From Paenibacillus sp. SY21-1 (GTDB lineage: Bacteria; Bacillota; Bacilli; Paenibacillales; Paenibacillaceae): a DNA stretch of 64,000 bases. Made by a program: the position numbers and the translations under genes. The stretch lies in NCBI RefSeq assembly GCF_005222705.1, contig NZ_STGF01000015.1, forward strand, positions 62,001 through 126,000, given 5' to 3'. This document shows positions 52,201-60,057 of the stretch, piece after piece. The notes under the pieces are model-generated. The model saw only the letters and a program-made list of their open reading frames with translations, was not told the DNA's origin and did not search any database. Position 1 is the stretch's first letter. Every line of letters begins with the position of its first letter.

Positions 52201-52243
52201 TTGCAAGCATCGATTTTTTGAAAGCTCCGTCTTTTATCCCCAT
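46286..52243 (-). CDS. Multidomain rhamnogalacturonan lyase / double SGNH esterase with cohesin and dockerin-like modules
   Basis: This 1985-residue secreted enzyme has these parts in order. A signal peptide (1-34). A PL11-type rhamnogalacturonan lyase propeller (~40-640; LGRGLVAVLVENGVFLSWR, DLNGDGKAEVVVKTADGT, DILGDWREELLLR). A beta-sandwich (~650-775). SGNH/CE12 esterase 1 (~790-1000; MAGDSTMQSY, SFGHNDAS, DNTHFSGYGA). A concanavalin-like region (~1024-1248), a FIVAR-like helix bundle and a second sandwich. SGNH esterase 2 (~1464-1672; LASDSTVANY, WSHNDST, DNTHL). A cohesin-like domain (~1690-1815) and another FIVAR. A dockerin-like pair at the end (~1915-1980; QITIRDLSIIAKYFG, INIRVLAAVAQLIL), where calcium ligands are partly lost. 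It should cleave the rhamnogalacturonan I backbone and remove acetyl groups from it. Confidence 0.9.
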   Translation of the reverse strand: MGIKDGAFKKSMLASLLSMLMVFSLVAAAAPVRADSSNGLPARQAENLGRGLVAVLVENGVFLSWRYLNSDPQEVAFNVYKNGYKVNAAPLGEATNYLDTTGADSSQYQISTLINGKEEMQPQTVSVWHNNYLPIPLDKPADGRTKDGGSYSYIASDASVADLDGDGEFEIVFLWNPSNSKDNSHAGYTGNVYIDAIKLDGSKLWRIDLGVNIRAGAHYTQLMVYDLNGDGKAEVVVKTADGTKDGTGRVIGDGSKDYRNDGGYILTGPEYLTLFNGETGAAVSTVDYDPPRGDVSAWGDGYGNRVDRFLAAVAYLDGATPSVVMARGYYTRTVLAAYDFVGGELVKRWTFDSKEAGSQYEGQGNHGLSVLDVDSDGKDEIIYGALVIDDDGTVLYSTGLGHGDAMHAGKLDPNRDGYQIVSVHEHTSAAYGLEMRDGATGEILWGEFTGKDTGRGMSADIDPNYPGYESWATGITDGQAIPATNGYAANGEVIYEPGEVPQSANFAIWWDGDLGRELFDHVWDNSTAQGIPVIYKWDYENKKLNEIFRATGALTNNHTKGNPALQADILGDWREELLLRSEDSTEYRLYTTTIATSHRIPALMQDPVYRLGVAWQNVSYNQPPHTSFYLGYGATEFPKANLNLVGGSAGPEQVHHFDFGTDTAAGTTAVQNTVYTAETKHGFDQASGITVGANHVSLPENAKFAVDLPNANYKVTVKLGAAARSSNVGIKSEFVQKLAVTNVAQGEPLVYSYDIALVDGQLEFMFTGSAIDVQEIIIERYKEKTPGASTTIYMAGDSTMQSYSAMQAPQEGWGQQFGRYFAGGVVVENHSIGGRSSKSFMVDGRLDVVLREIKPGDYFFVSFGHNDASAGNPERYASPEDYKMYLARYIDGARQRGATPVLLTPVGRRDFNTITQEFNVSFPDYVKAAREVAEERQVQLIDLSELSIAHFNKIGLAASEKLFLYAYPGQYPKYPNGINDNTHFSGYGAQVIAGLVAGAVSDSELGLAPFVIDPDISEPEPEPENQVYSENFEGDPAAVQYAMVNATGIGGQMTGTVVEQNGNKVLSVVGSGSGHRSKVFRLFDAVGGDIVNANFDWHSGNVGASPSEGHLTLQDANENIIFTLYTTSGSNTPIGYFPGHYAADYGTGNTAIPEGGKFTTIAKNQWVNVDITMNFAEKKIALTLTSLANGSVTQTIEDIPMSAGTAYADNVRALRFLGTRKGGGGTLNWTTQIDNVRIEGMKLPPAAGDQTALIALHAEAKTLDLSAFTEQSVAVLNRALASVEEIIGTVATQAQVDHAINVLTVAMASLTDAPASDISEYSFDFGPGNAAEGYIQVGENRAYVEGVGYGFADTALVVDANRETGNALTEDFVRINGTSFLVEMKPANYRVTMTIGDSLEATNAGVVAEQMGKLPVSTIPTGEFREIVYDIALIDGVFNFDFSGNTPKLNALKIERLPDNGAGDKPVIYLASDSTVANYAEGYRPQAGWGETLGGYFDTEKVSIDNRAIGGLSSKTFLVGGHLNDILLDIREGDYLFMQWSHNDSTPSRPERYLTPEQFKVYLKDYIHGAEQRGAIPVLVTPVNRRDYTGETLNKSFPEYVQAMKETAQETGALLIDLNQASWEHFQELGPEGTKSIFLWVDGKEDNTHLQMNGAIQVSKLVARLVKELNIPLSAFVNVDDTEVPPGEHWAKAALSGPSTAYAGQAVELKVGVTEVETSFTALDVIVQYDPAKLTFATTAGENGSTVLAESAIASNRDNLHILAAAVRPEEGQIRVILMSAGDNHAVADGGDLFVLRGRVTAGATGNVVTSLTKFDVSRNGTAGIANIAEAHHSFGIGQTPPVDSDKAALVQAIAAASGQLAKAVEGKKIGNYEVGAKAALQAAIDTASFVRSDAWATQGEVDAATGALNAAVQQFLARFISLVDGQTQITIRDLSIIAKYFGATSNDPNWSEIEKADLLDEGEINIRVLAAVAQLILTDWSSQA

Positions 52244-52296
52244 TACTTTCGCTCCTCCTTCTTCACTAAAAAACTTGCCTTTCGCACGTTGTAGAT

Positions 52297-52310
52297 TTGA
52301 AGCGTTTTCA
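52297..52310. promoter_or_regulatory. cre-like site upstream of the lyase gene
   Basis: TTGAAGCGTTTTCA matches the CcpA operator pattern TGNAARCGNWWWCA at 13 of 14 positions. It lies about 55 bases before the lyase start and suggests carbon catabolite repression. Confidence 0.6.
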
Positions 52311-52383
52311 TTTCTTTGTGACTGATTCCCCCTCTCCCGTGTGCTTCCCTTTCCGGCGATTCGTCATCTCCGTTTGGCGAGGA

Positions 52384-52409
52384 GGAGCCCCTGTCCATAG
52401 AAAGGGGCT
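52384..52409 (-). other. Stem-loop between binding-protein and lyase genes
   Basis: GAGCCCC pairs with GGGGCTC around a 12-base loop just after the solute-binding protein stop, without a T-tract. It may stabilise the upstream importer mRNA or reduce read-through into the lyase gene. Confidence 0.55.
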
Positions 52410-52426
52410 CGGCAGGCTAATGACCT

Positions 52427-54079
52427 TTACCGGAATTGTCCCGCGTCGATCGCTTTTTGCTTCTCATCCAATATTTCCTGATAGCCGGCTTCGAGGAACC
52501 GTTTTTTGGCTGCCTCATATTTCGCGTCAAATTCAGCCGGCGGCGCAAGCACAATGTCCAGATACAGCTCCTGGAAGAGAGCGTTCAAATCTGCCTTGTA
52601 CTCATTGACCTTCTCCAGCACAACGGTGAACAGCGCGTCAGGCGTACGATATTCCGCCGTTTCGTTCCGGTATTTAATCATGTCCTGGGCGATTTGCTCG
52701 TAGCCCGCAGGCGACCAGTTGCGCAAATTGGATTTAAGCGTCAGCTCGGGAGTCGCGAATACCGGCGTTTCGGTTACAAGCGCCCAATAATCCTTGTTGT
52801 TGTTCTGGGAGAGAACCGATTCGCCTTTGAAATCGGCTACCTTCACCGGAAGTCCGTCTGCATCAAGTGTATAGTTCTGGCCCTCAACGCCGTTCTGCAG
52901 AGCAAACAGATTGGCCGGCTGGCTCATCCACTCCAGGTACATCCAGACAGCGGCGCGCTCCTCTGGCGTCGATTCATAGTTGATGCCCATAATGAAGCCA
53001 AACGGCCAGTATGCCCGGCCTTGAGGCACTTTGCCCTCCGGAACGCCGGCTCCAGGCGGCACTACGGCAAATGCAGCATTCGGGTTGTTTTTCAGCGTCG
53101 CTTCGAATACGTCGGTATTGCTCGCAAGATACAGTCCGTAAGTCCCCGTTCTGCCGGCTACAAATTCGGATTTAACCTTGTTGTCTTCATCCCGCAAATA
53201 AAATTCCTTGTCGATAAGGCCGTTATGGTATTGATAGTTGAGGTTGCGCAGCCAGCCTTCCGTATCGGCTGTCGTAAGGTCGGCAATGGCAAGATCGGAA
53301 TACAAAGCGCGATATTTCGGATCAATCGGCCAATCGCGGAAGGCGTAGCTGTAATTATAGTTGTTCCGCGTCAGGGAGCCGCCGAGCGCGCCGAGCCCCG
53401 CTTCCTTCCATTTGCCTAGCATTTCGTTATATTTTTCAAGCGAAGTCAGATCCTCTACCTTCATGCCTACCTGTTCCACCCAGTCTTTGCGAATCAGAGT
53501 GACATAGTTGTCGGTGTCTGGACGCGCGGCGAACACAAACGTGTTTTTCCCGTCTACAACGCCGTATTGCTTAATCGTTTCGCCCATGCTTTTCCAGTAA
53601 GTCGGCGCATAGTTGGCAATTTCATCGTGATCCAGCGTCTGCAGAACGTCCTCGCCATAATACGCCAGCGCCTGCGGCATATCGTAGTGAAAAATAATTT
53701 CCGGCGCCTTATGCGCCGCGAGCAGCTGCTCATAATCCGTTACCTCGTTGCTGCGCGCAATAGGCACAAACTTGACGTTAATGTTGTATTTGTCGCCAAA
53801 CTCCTTCTGAATCCAGCGCGTGTAGTAATTATCGGTCACGTTCCATCCCTCAAACGCCCGCTCATAGACGGGAATGTCGAGATTGACCTTTTCCGGGAAG
53901 CCCTGCGAATAATCCGGATAGCCTTCTGCCGGCTTCTCGGTTGCGCCATTGTCGCTTGCGGATGGTGACGGCTTGTTCGTGCTTGTGTTGCCGGGATTGT
54001 TATTGCTTGTGCAAGCCGCCAGCAGACCCATGATCATAATCATGGCCATAAGCATAGCGACGATTCTCTTTTTGCTCAT
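52427..54079 (-). CDS. Extracellular solute-binding lipoprotein (LplA-type)
   Basis: The 550-residue protein has a lipoprotein signal (MSKKRIVAMLMAMIMIMGLLAACTS), a low-complexity Asn/Ser/Pro linker, then a long family 1-type sugar-binding fold. YWPFGFIMGINYESTPEERAAVWMYLEWMSQ is typical of the LplA/YtcQ group. It binds rhamnogalacturonan fragments, by context, for the two permeases encoded upstream. GGGGGAATAACG precedes the ATG. The gene for the lyase follows, so breakdown and uptake are linked. Confidence 0.93.
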   Translation of the reverse strand: MSKKRIVAMLMAMIMIMGLLAACTSNNNPGNTSTNKPSPSASDNGATEKPAEGYPDYSQGFPEKVNLDIPVYERAFEGWNVTDNYYTRWIQKEFGDKYNINVKFVPIARSNEVTDYEQLLAAHKAPEIIFHYDMPQALAYYGEDVLQTLDHDEIANYAPTYWKSMGETIKQYGVVDGKNTFVFAARPDTDNYVTLIRKDWVEQVGMKVEDLTSLEKYNEMLGKWKEAGLGALGGSLTRNNYNYSYAFRDWPIDPKYRALYSDLAIADLTTADTEGWLRNLNYQYHNGLIDKEFYLRDEDNKVKSEFVAGRTGTYGLYLASNTDVFEATLKNNPNAAFAVVPPGAGVPEGKVPQGRAYWPFGFIMGINYESTPEERAAVWMYLEWMSQPANLFALQNGVEGQNYTLDADGLPVKVADFKGESVLSQNNNKDYWALVTETPVFATPELTLKSNLRNWSPAGYEQIAQDMIKYRNETAEYRTPDALFTVVLEKVNEYKADLNALFQELYLDIVLAPPAEFDAKYEAAKKRFLEAGYQEILDEKQKAIDAGQFR

Positions 54080-54126
54080 CGTTATTCCCCCATATCGTCA
54101 TAGTGGCGATGCTCCGAACGGCAAGA

Positions 54127-55026
54127 CTAACCTTTAACCGAACCGAGCATGACGCCTTGAACAAAATATTTCTGAATGAACGGATAGACGCAGATAATCG
54201 GCAATGTTGCAAAAACGACAACCGAAGCCTTTAGCACCTCCGGATTGCTGAGCTGCACGGTCGTTGCCTCCAGTTGAAAGCTTTCGCTTGCCTGGACAAC
54301 GAGATAATACAGCTTGAGCTGCAGCGGACGCAGGTCAACATTTTGTTTGATATAGAACAACGCATCCTGATAGGCATTCCATCTTCCTACCGCATAGAAC
54401 AGCGACAGCGTCGCAAGAATCGGCTTGGAAAGAGGCAGCACAACGCTGACCAGTATACGGAAATGTCCCGCTCCGTCTATTCTTGCCGATTCCTCCAGAC
54501 TGATCGGAATGTTGCTTGCAATCGAGCTTCTTAAAATCAACAGATTAAAGGCGCTGAACGACAGCGGAAGCACGAGCGACCAGATCGTATCCAGCATGCC
54601 CAGACTGTTGACCAGCATGTAATCAGGGATGATGCCGCCGCCGAAGTACAAGGTGAACAAAAAGATAAAGGTCAGCACCGTGCGTCCCTTCAGCTGCGGG
54701 CGGGATAACGGATAGGCAGCGCAGATCGTAACGATCATGCCTATAATTGTGAACAGCACGGTGACGATAACGCTTACATAAAGCGATCGCAAAATGCTCG
54801 CGTCAGCAAAGATTTTGCTGTACGCCTCCAGCGTGAATCCTTGCGGAACGAGAAACACCTTCTGAGCGATAACGTACGCGTCGTCGCTTAACGACTTGGC
54901 CACAACATGGATAAACGGCAATAAACAAGCCATTGATGCCGCCAGCAAAACGAAACGAATCAGCAAATCCCAAATGTCCAGGCGTTGTCGAAGCGATGCC
55001 GCCGAGCGGCTGTCGGATGATTTCAT
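54127..55026 (-). CDS. ABC sugar permease (LplC/YtcP-type)
   Basis: The 299-residue permease has six membrane helices and the EAA loop LEESARIDGAGHFRILVSVVLPLSKP. It ends in the characteristic YPFIQKYFVQGVMLGSVKG. AGGAGGCGAACC precedes the ATG. It starts 14 bases after the LplB-type permease stop. Confidence 0.94.
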   Translation of the reverse strand: MKSSDSRSAASLRQRLDIWDLLIRFVLLAASMACLLPFIHVVAKSLSDDAYVIAQKVFLVPQGFTLEAYSKIFADASILRSLYVSVIVTVLFTIIGMIVTICAAYPLSRPQLKGRTVLTFIFLFTLYFGGGIIPDYMLVNSLGMLDTIWSLVLPLSFSAFNLLILRSSIASNIPISLEESARIDGAGHFRILVSVVLPLSKPILATLSLFYAVGRWNAYQDALFYIKQNVDLRPLQLKLYYLVVQASESFQLEATTVQLSNPEVLKASVVVFATLPIICVYPFIQKYFVQGVMLGSVKG

Positions 55027-55040
55027 GGTTCGCCTCCTTT

Positions 55041-56009
55041 CTAGAGCAATCCGTCTTCTCCCAGTTTTTTGGCGACCCGATCGGCGAGCAGCACAAGAAT
55101 AAGTCCGATAACCGCTTGGAACAGTCCGAGCGCCGTTGCCCGACTGAAATCTCCGCCTTCAATTCCCCAACGGAACACCAATACCGGTATCGTCGTCGTA
55201 AACTCGTTCGTCGCCTTGTTCGCCAAGGCCAGAATTCGCTCAAACGATCCGCCCATGACATTGCCCAGACTTAGAATAAGCAAGGTAACGATGGTCATCC
55301 TGATTGAAGGCAGCGTCACGTTCCACATTTTGCGCAATCTTCCCGCTCCGTCCACGGTTGCCGCTTCATACAGCTCCGGGTTGACGCCGCTGATAGCGGC
55401 GAGATAAATAATCGTTCCCCAGCCCATGCTCTGCCACACGCCTATGGCAAGATAACTGAGCAACCAGTTATTATTCTCCTGCAGGAACGGAATGCGGTCC
55501 CCTCCCAGCTGCTCTATGAGGTTGTTCACCATGCCGCTGCCGTGCCCTAGCAATTGATAGGCGATAGCGCCGATGATAACCCATGACAGAAAGTGCGGCA
55601 GATAGAGCAAGGTCTGGTTTACACGCTTGAATACATTGCCCTTGATCTCGTTCAGCAATAATGCAAGGACGATCGGCATCGTAAAGCTGAACATCAAATC
55701 CAGAATGTTGAGCAAAAGCGTATTGCGAACTGCACGGCCGAAGTCAGGCTTGGCGAACAGCTCTTGAAACACTTCGAATCCAACCCATTCGCTGCCCCAG
55801 AACCCTCTTGCGATTTTGTACTCTTTAAACGCAAGCAAGAGTCCTGACATTGGCGCATACTTGAAGAGCAGGACGAATGATAGTGGAATGAGCAGCAGCG
55901 CATAAAGCTGCCAATCCCTGCGAAGATAATAAAAGACCCCTCGTTTTTCGCCTATGTATGGTAATGGAGCAATTTCGTTTCCGGCCTTCGCAGTTCCCCG
56001 AGCTTTCAA
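55041..56009 (-). CDS. ABC sugar permease (LplB-type)
   Basis: The 322-residue permease has six membrane helices: LYALLLIPLSFVLLFKYAPM is the first and YEAATVDGAGRLRKMWNVTLPS the EAA loop. I chose the TTG at 56009 because an ideal AAAGGAGGTGAGACT lies directly before it; the longer ATG frame (56081) starts inside the promoter region. First gene of the importer operon. Confidence 0.93.
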   Translation of the reverse strand: MKARGTAKAGNEIAPLPYIGEKRGVFYYLRRDWQLYALLLIPLSFVLLFKYAPMSGLLLAFKEYKIARGFWGSEWVGFEVFQELFAKPDFGRAVRNTLLLNILDLMFSFTMPIVLALLLNEIKGNVFKRVNQTLLYLPHFLSWVIIGAIAYQLLGHGSGMVNNLIEQLGGDRIPFLQENNNWLLSYLAIGVWQSMGWGTIIYLAAISGVNPELYEAATVDGAGRLRKMWNVTLPSIRMTIVTLLILSLGNVMGGSFERILALANKATNEFTTTIPVLVFRWGIEGGDFSRATALGLFQAVIGLILVLLADRVAKKLGEDGLL

Positions 56010-56075
56010 AGTCTCACCTCCTTTTGACTTGACATCTCCAGGCAGCCTCCTTGATGAGCGGCTCCGGGATGACCC

Positions 56076-56106
56076 AATCATAGCGCTTACATTTTGAAAC
56101 GGTAAA
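56076..56106 (-). promoter_or_regulatory. Importer promoter overlapped by a cre-like site
   Basis: TTTACC (56106-56101), 18 bases and TATGAT (56082-56077) form a promoter. Across spacer and -10 runs AATGTAAGCGCTATGATT (56093-56076), which fits the 18-base CcpA operator pattern with a single mismatch. CcpA binding would directly block the importer in the presence of preferred sugars. Confidence 0.7.
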
Positions 56107-56256
56107 TCATGAGGTTTGATTTTTCCCCTTCATTTTTGATCTTTTCCGGTCTATTCCGTGCTTTTAAGGTGATGCTATGATCAATTCTGATGGGCATGAG
56201 CAAAAGTAAAGCTGCCTTTCGTTCCACTCGAACGATGTTGTATGCCTAAGGCAAGC

Positions 56257-58527
56257 CTACGACGTTTTGCATTTTGCGGCCTTGTAGCCGCTAGGCGGCA
56301 TACCCTCGAATTTGCGAAAAAAGCGGTTAAAGCTCTGCACGTTATAGTAGCCGACATCGGATGCAATCTGAGTAATGGTCAGGCTCGATTCCACCAGAAG
56401 CTCCTTCGCCTTCTCGATGCGGAGCTGATTCAGATAATCGATCAAGCTTTTGCCCGTCATCTCATACACGATTTTGCGCATATACGAATAACTGATGCCA
56501 ATTTCCTTCGCCATCTCTTGAAACGCGATGTCTTCGCGATACCGTTCATTCAGATAGCTGACGATCCGTTGCCCATGCGGGTTCCCTTCTCCCGGTGTGC
56601 GCTCCAAATATTGCACGATTTCCCGAAAAAACTCGACAAGATATTCTTCAAGCCCGTCCAGCGTATCGATAGCGGCAAGCGTGGCATATATATTGCTCCT
56701 GCCCGCAAAAATCCGCCCCGTGCTTACATGATTCTCTCTCAAATGCTTAATCGTTACGCCCGCCAATTGATGATAGACAAACAAAATATTGTCGTAGGAT
56801 ACGTAATCGGCCGAACGGATTTCATCGCCGATGAGCCGCAGCTCTGTCATGATGCTGTCAAGATCGCCGTTGTCCAAAAAGTTGAGGATACGCCTTTCGC
56901 TAATGGAAGGGTAGATATATCGCTTGTCATTGCCATTCTCCTCTTTCCAGTAGGAAATAACGCCGCTGCCCGCAATCATGCGCTGCTTGATGGCCTCCAT
57001 CGCTTCAATGACAAGCTCGGATACTACCGCAATTTCCACTGTAGAGCTGCTGACGCCGATCGTAACGGTGTGATCCAGCAATTCCGCCGCCTTGTTCCGA
57101 ATGTCGGCCAACGCTTTATGGACGAGCGCTTCGGCGCTGCCGTGCTCCAATTCCCCGTAGTTGATCACCATTGCAAAACAGCCGTCGCCTTGATACACGC
57201 ACCGTCCGTCCAACTCGTCCCGAAGCAAGCTTTCGCAATGCGCGATCAGCAAATAACGATGGTAGCTTCGCGTCTCCGGGTTGGTTTGGCTTACGTATTT
57301 CCGATAGCCGTCAATGGAGACGACCGCAACAAGAAAATGAGGGTCCGGGAACATTTCGGCGGCTTGCGAGCTGTATTCGCCGCGAATCAAATGATGAACG
57401 GCCAGACTGCGGACATCCTGCTTGCGGACATGGAGCAGCTGATTGAGCGCCTCCTCTTCCTCCCGCATTCGCGTAAAGGCGGCATCCAGAAAAGCAAGCT
57501 CGTTCTTTTCTTTAATGGCAAAATCGTCGCGCGTACGCAGCGTATGGACCAGCTTTCTCACAGGTTTAGACAGCCAGGTTGCCAACAAAACGGCCAGCAC
57601 GGTTCCCGAAACCATAATGACGGCGGTCAGCAGCATAATATTGCGCTGCATCGCATGCGAGCTCGCCATCAGTTCATTGACGGAATTCACATTGACGCTG
57701 ATCCATCCGGTACGGTTGGACTTTGACCATGTGTAGAGCAGCCGCTCGCCTTCAACGACCCGGAACGCATAGCCCTCCGGCCTGCCCTGGGTCAAAATTT
57801 CCTTTATGGGCGGCATATCGCCGGCGTCTTGCAGCAGCAAGCTTTTATCTCTGTGGGAGATGACTTTTCCATCGCTATCCAGCAGCATGTAACCCCGTTT
57901 CCCGGCGCCAGATGAACGAAATACGCTTTCAATTTGGCTTTCTCTCCAATTGAGTACGATCGTCCCTCTGGTCGTAGTGGAAAGCCGGTTAAGCGGAAGA
58001 ACATAGGAGATAACATGAATGCCCGATTCGAGCTTGCGAGGATACCATACCCCGCTAATCCCTCTGTGACCTTCGAGCACATTCTGCACCCATTCGATAG
58101 ATTCGTACTGCTTGAGCTGTTTGATGCCCTTGTCGGTGGATACGACATAATCCGAATCGTCAAGATGGAAAAAAGAGGAGTGCACTTCCTCGCCGAGGCG
58201 ATTCAAGTTCAGCAGCTGCAGCATGACGGCTCTCGCATTGCTGACCGTGTCAAAATTGGAATTAAGCTCGGCGAACGTTTCGTAAGGACGAATCCGGTCG
58301 AAAATATGGGTAGCGGTTAGCCGAACCGTATTCTGGGTCAAATGGTTAAGCGTGCTCTCGTTAAGCTTGCGGCTTGCCTTTAATTCATCAAGCGAGGACT
58401 CGGCAATCGCCTGCTCTGAATTCCGCAAGATCTGCTCACCGCTATACCAGGTAAGAATCGCCGCCGGTACGGCCATGACACAAAATAAAATGACGATTAG
58501 CTGCAACATCATAGGTGTACGTTTCAT
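56257..58527 (-). CDS. Membrane-bound AraC-type sensor-regulator
   Basis: The 756-residue one-component regulator has a membrane helix at ~7-28, a Cache-like extracellular sensor (~30-290), a second helix (~292-315, LLTAVIMVSGTVLAVLLATWL), a cytoplasmic linker and a C-terminal double HTH (~655-750; FQEMAKEIGISYSYMRKIVYEMTG, ITQIASDVGYYNVQSFNRFFRKFEGMPPSGY). It probably senses a pectin-derived sugar outside the cell and activates the importer and lyase genes directly, with no separate kinase. GGGGGG lies before the ATG. It resembles the RhgR/YesS type of regulators found in rhamnogalacturonan loci. Confidence 0.9.
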   Translation of the reverse strand: MKRTPMMLQLIVILFCVMAVPAAILTWYSGEQILRNSEQAIAESSLDELKASRKLNESTLNHLTQNTVRLTATHIFDRIRPYETFAELNSNFDTVSNARAVMLQLLNLNRLGEEVHSSFFHLDDSDYVVSTDKGIKQLKQYESIEWVQNVLEGHRGISGVWYPRKLESGIHVISYVLPLNRLSTTTRGTIVLNWRESQIESVFRSSGAGKRGYMLLDSDGKVISHRDKSLLLQDAGDMPPIKEILTQGRPEGYAFRVVEGERLLYTWSKSNRTGWISVNVNSVNELMASSHAMQRNIMLLTAVIMVSGTVLAVLLATWLSKPVRKLVHTLRTRDDFAIKEKNELAFLDAAFTRMREEEEALNQLLHVRKQDVRSLAVHHLIRGEYSSQAAEMFPDPHFLVAVVSIDGYRKYVSQTNPETRSYHRYLLIAHCESLLRDELDGRCVYQGDGCFAMVINYGELEHGSAEALVHKALADIRNKAAELLDHTVTIGVSSSTVEIAVVSELVIEAMEAIKQRMIAGSGVISYWKEENGNDKRYIYPSISERRILNFLDNGDLDSIMTELRLIGDEIRSADYVSYDNILFVYHQLAGVTIKHLRENHVSTGRIFAGRSNIYATLAAIDTLDGLEEYLVEFFREIVQYLERTPGEGNPHGQRIVSYLNERYREDIAFQEMAKEIGISYSYMRKIVYEMTGKSLIDYLNQLRIEKAKELLVESSLTITQIASDVGYYNVQSFNRFFRKFEGMPPSGYKAAKCKTS

Positions 58528-59055
58528 ATGAACCCCCCATGAACTTTTTTTGTCGTTCTCCCTTATAGTAAACGCTTACAAAAATATCGCCGCTGTTCTT
58601 GCGCCTCGGTATCTTTCTGCAAAACGGTTTATTCGCTCGTAAGAAGTGTTGTCTGAGATGTATGGATGTGAGGAAAGCAGCTGCCGCTCTAGCCGATGCC
58701 GTACATCAACTTCAAGCAAGATAGGCGGAGAGTCAGCTTCTGGCAAATCATTTCTGATGATCGGCTATCGATTACAGTTCGGAGGTGTATTCATTTGGAG
58801 GGATGAAGCAAAGGCAGCAGGCAGAATGCAGGAAACGGTTAACCCGTATGAATGTTGCCCCTGCACTAACATTACCCGCTGACTCTGCAAAACGATATAC
58901 AAAAATTCGACTAAAAGCATAAAAAATCAGACATTTGCGATTCAGCTACAAGATTAACACAAGCACCCGCAATACTTCCCCGCATTTATGAACAACTATT
59001 CCCTCAACACCGTCAATATTGATCTGCTGCGGGCATAACAAACGAAAACCAACAT
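58528..59055. other. Intergenic region, 528 bases
   Basis: It contains the leader and cre-like site of the AraC sensor-regulator near its left end. A short plus-strand frame (58646-58882) has no recognisable domain, poor codon pattern and no good start site. I see no RNA gene and no convincing terminator for the binding-protein gene that ends at 59056. Confidence 0.5.
58567..58580. promoter_or_regulatory. cre-like site upstream of the AraC sensor-regulator
   Basis: AGTAAACGCTTACA (the reverse reads TGTAAGCGTTTACT) fits the CcpA operator pattern at 13 of 14 positions and is nearly palindromic. It lies 40 bases upstream of the regulator start, overlapping a TACTAT/TATAAG -10-like region. Confidence 0.65.
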
Positions 59056-60057
59056 TTATTTCACAAAAGGAAAGGCAAGCTTCTGATGCTGTTCATACAG
59101 CATATTTTCTGCGTCGATCACGACAGAGCCGCTGTCGACGCGTTCAGGCAGCGTCATTCCCTGTGCTGCCTCAACCGCAAGTTTAACGCCCAGATAGCCC
59201 ATCGTAAACGAATTTTGCACAATCGTAGATTGGACGACTCCCTCCTGCACCATTTCCATAATATCCGTAGACGTGTCAAAGCCGATCACCTTCACCTTTC
59301 CGCCCAGCCCCTTCTCCTCCACAACGTTCATAACGCCAGTCGTCGCAATGGAATTCAGCGCAACGATGCCGTCAAGGTCAGGATGGGCGCGAAGAATCTC
59401 TTCGGTTACACGTTCCGCCGTATAAAGATCGGACCGGCTGTAGCGTTTATCGACAACCCTCACGCCGGAATACTGGGCGATGAGATCGAGCAGTCCCTCT
59501 TCACGCTGGCTTGCATTATGCGCGCCTTCAACAAAGCTGACGACAGCAACGCGGCTGTTGTCTCCGATTTGCTCGATCAGCTCCATGCCCGCCCTGTACC
59601 CGGCCTTGTAATTATCGGTCCCGATATAGCTTTTCACCTTAGTCGAGGCAACGCCGGTATCGATTGCAATGACCGGTATTCCCGCGTTCCCGGCTGCGTC
59701 CGTAACCCTGCCAAGCTTCATGTAGTCGCTCGCAGCCAGCACAAGCGCATCAACCCGCTCCTTAATCGCTTGCTCTACCAGCTGGATTTGATCGTCAATC
59801 CGAGTCTCGTCCTCCGGCCCCGCGTATACCAGCTTAACGCCAAACTCTTTCGCGGCAACTTCGGCGCCCATTCGCACAGTTTTCCAGTAATCGCCTTGCT
59901 CCATCTTAACAATCATAGCAATTGTTTTTGCTTCTGATACCGCGTCCGCATCTCGCTGCACGCTGCAACCGGCAACAAGAAGCATCAAGCATGCGGCAAT
60001 CAGCATCAACCGGCGTCCAAGGCTTTTGCCGTATCCGGCATTGTTCTCGGGAACCAA
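59056..60057 (-). CDS. Sugar-binding lipoprotein (RbsB/periplasmic-binding 4 type)
   Basis: The 333-residue protein has a lipoprotein signal (GRRLMLIAACLMLLVAGCS) and a ribose/galactose-type binding fold (TIAMIVKMEQGDYWKTVRMG, DALVLAASDYMKLG, PVIAIDTGV, YIGTDNYKAGYRAG, KVIGFDTSTDIMEMV). The TTG at 60057 is preferred: GGAGGTG lies seven bases before it, and it keeps the basic N-region of the signal; an ATG at 60006 would not. The gene overlaps the kinase gene by 52 bases. As it is tied to the kinase rather than the permease, it may serve as a co-sensor that presents sugar to the kinase, as XylFII does for LytS in clostridia. Confidence 0.88.
   Translation of the reverse strand: MVPENNAGYGKSLGRRLMLIAACLMLLVAGCSVQRDADAVSEAKTIAMIVKMEQGDYWKTVRMGAEVAAKEFGVKLVYAGPEDETRIDDQIQLVEQAIKERVDALVLAASDYMKLGRVTDAAGNAGIPVIAIDTGVASTKVKSYIGTDNYKAGYRAGMELIEQIGDNSRVAVVSFVEGAHNASQREEGLLDLIAQYSGVRVVDKRYSRSDLYTAERVTEEILRAHPDLDGIVALNSIATTGVMNVVEEKGLGGKVKVIGFDTSTDIMEMVQEGVVQSTIVQNSFTMGYLGVKLAVEAAQGMTLPERVDSGSVVIDAENMLYEQHQKLAFPFVK

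Noticed and set aside
56242..57726. Long plus-strand frame of 494 codons
   Set aside because: It runs fully antisense to the AraC sensor-regulator, has no recognisable motif and no ribosome binding site.
58646..58882. 78-codon plus-strand frame in the 58.5-59.0 kb gap
   Set aside because: No domain, no clear ribosome binding site and composition unlike the neighbouring genes.
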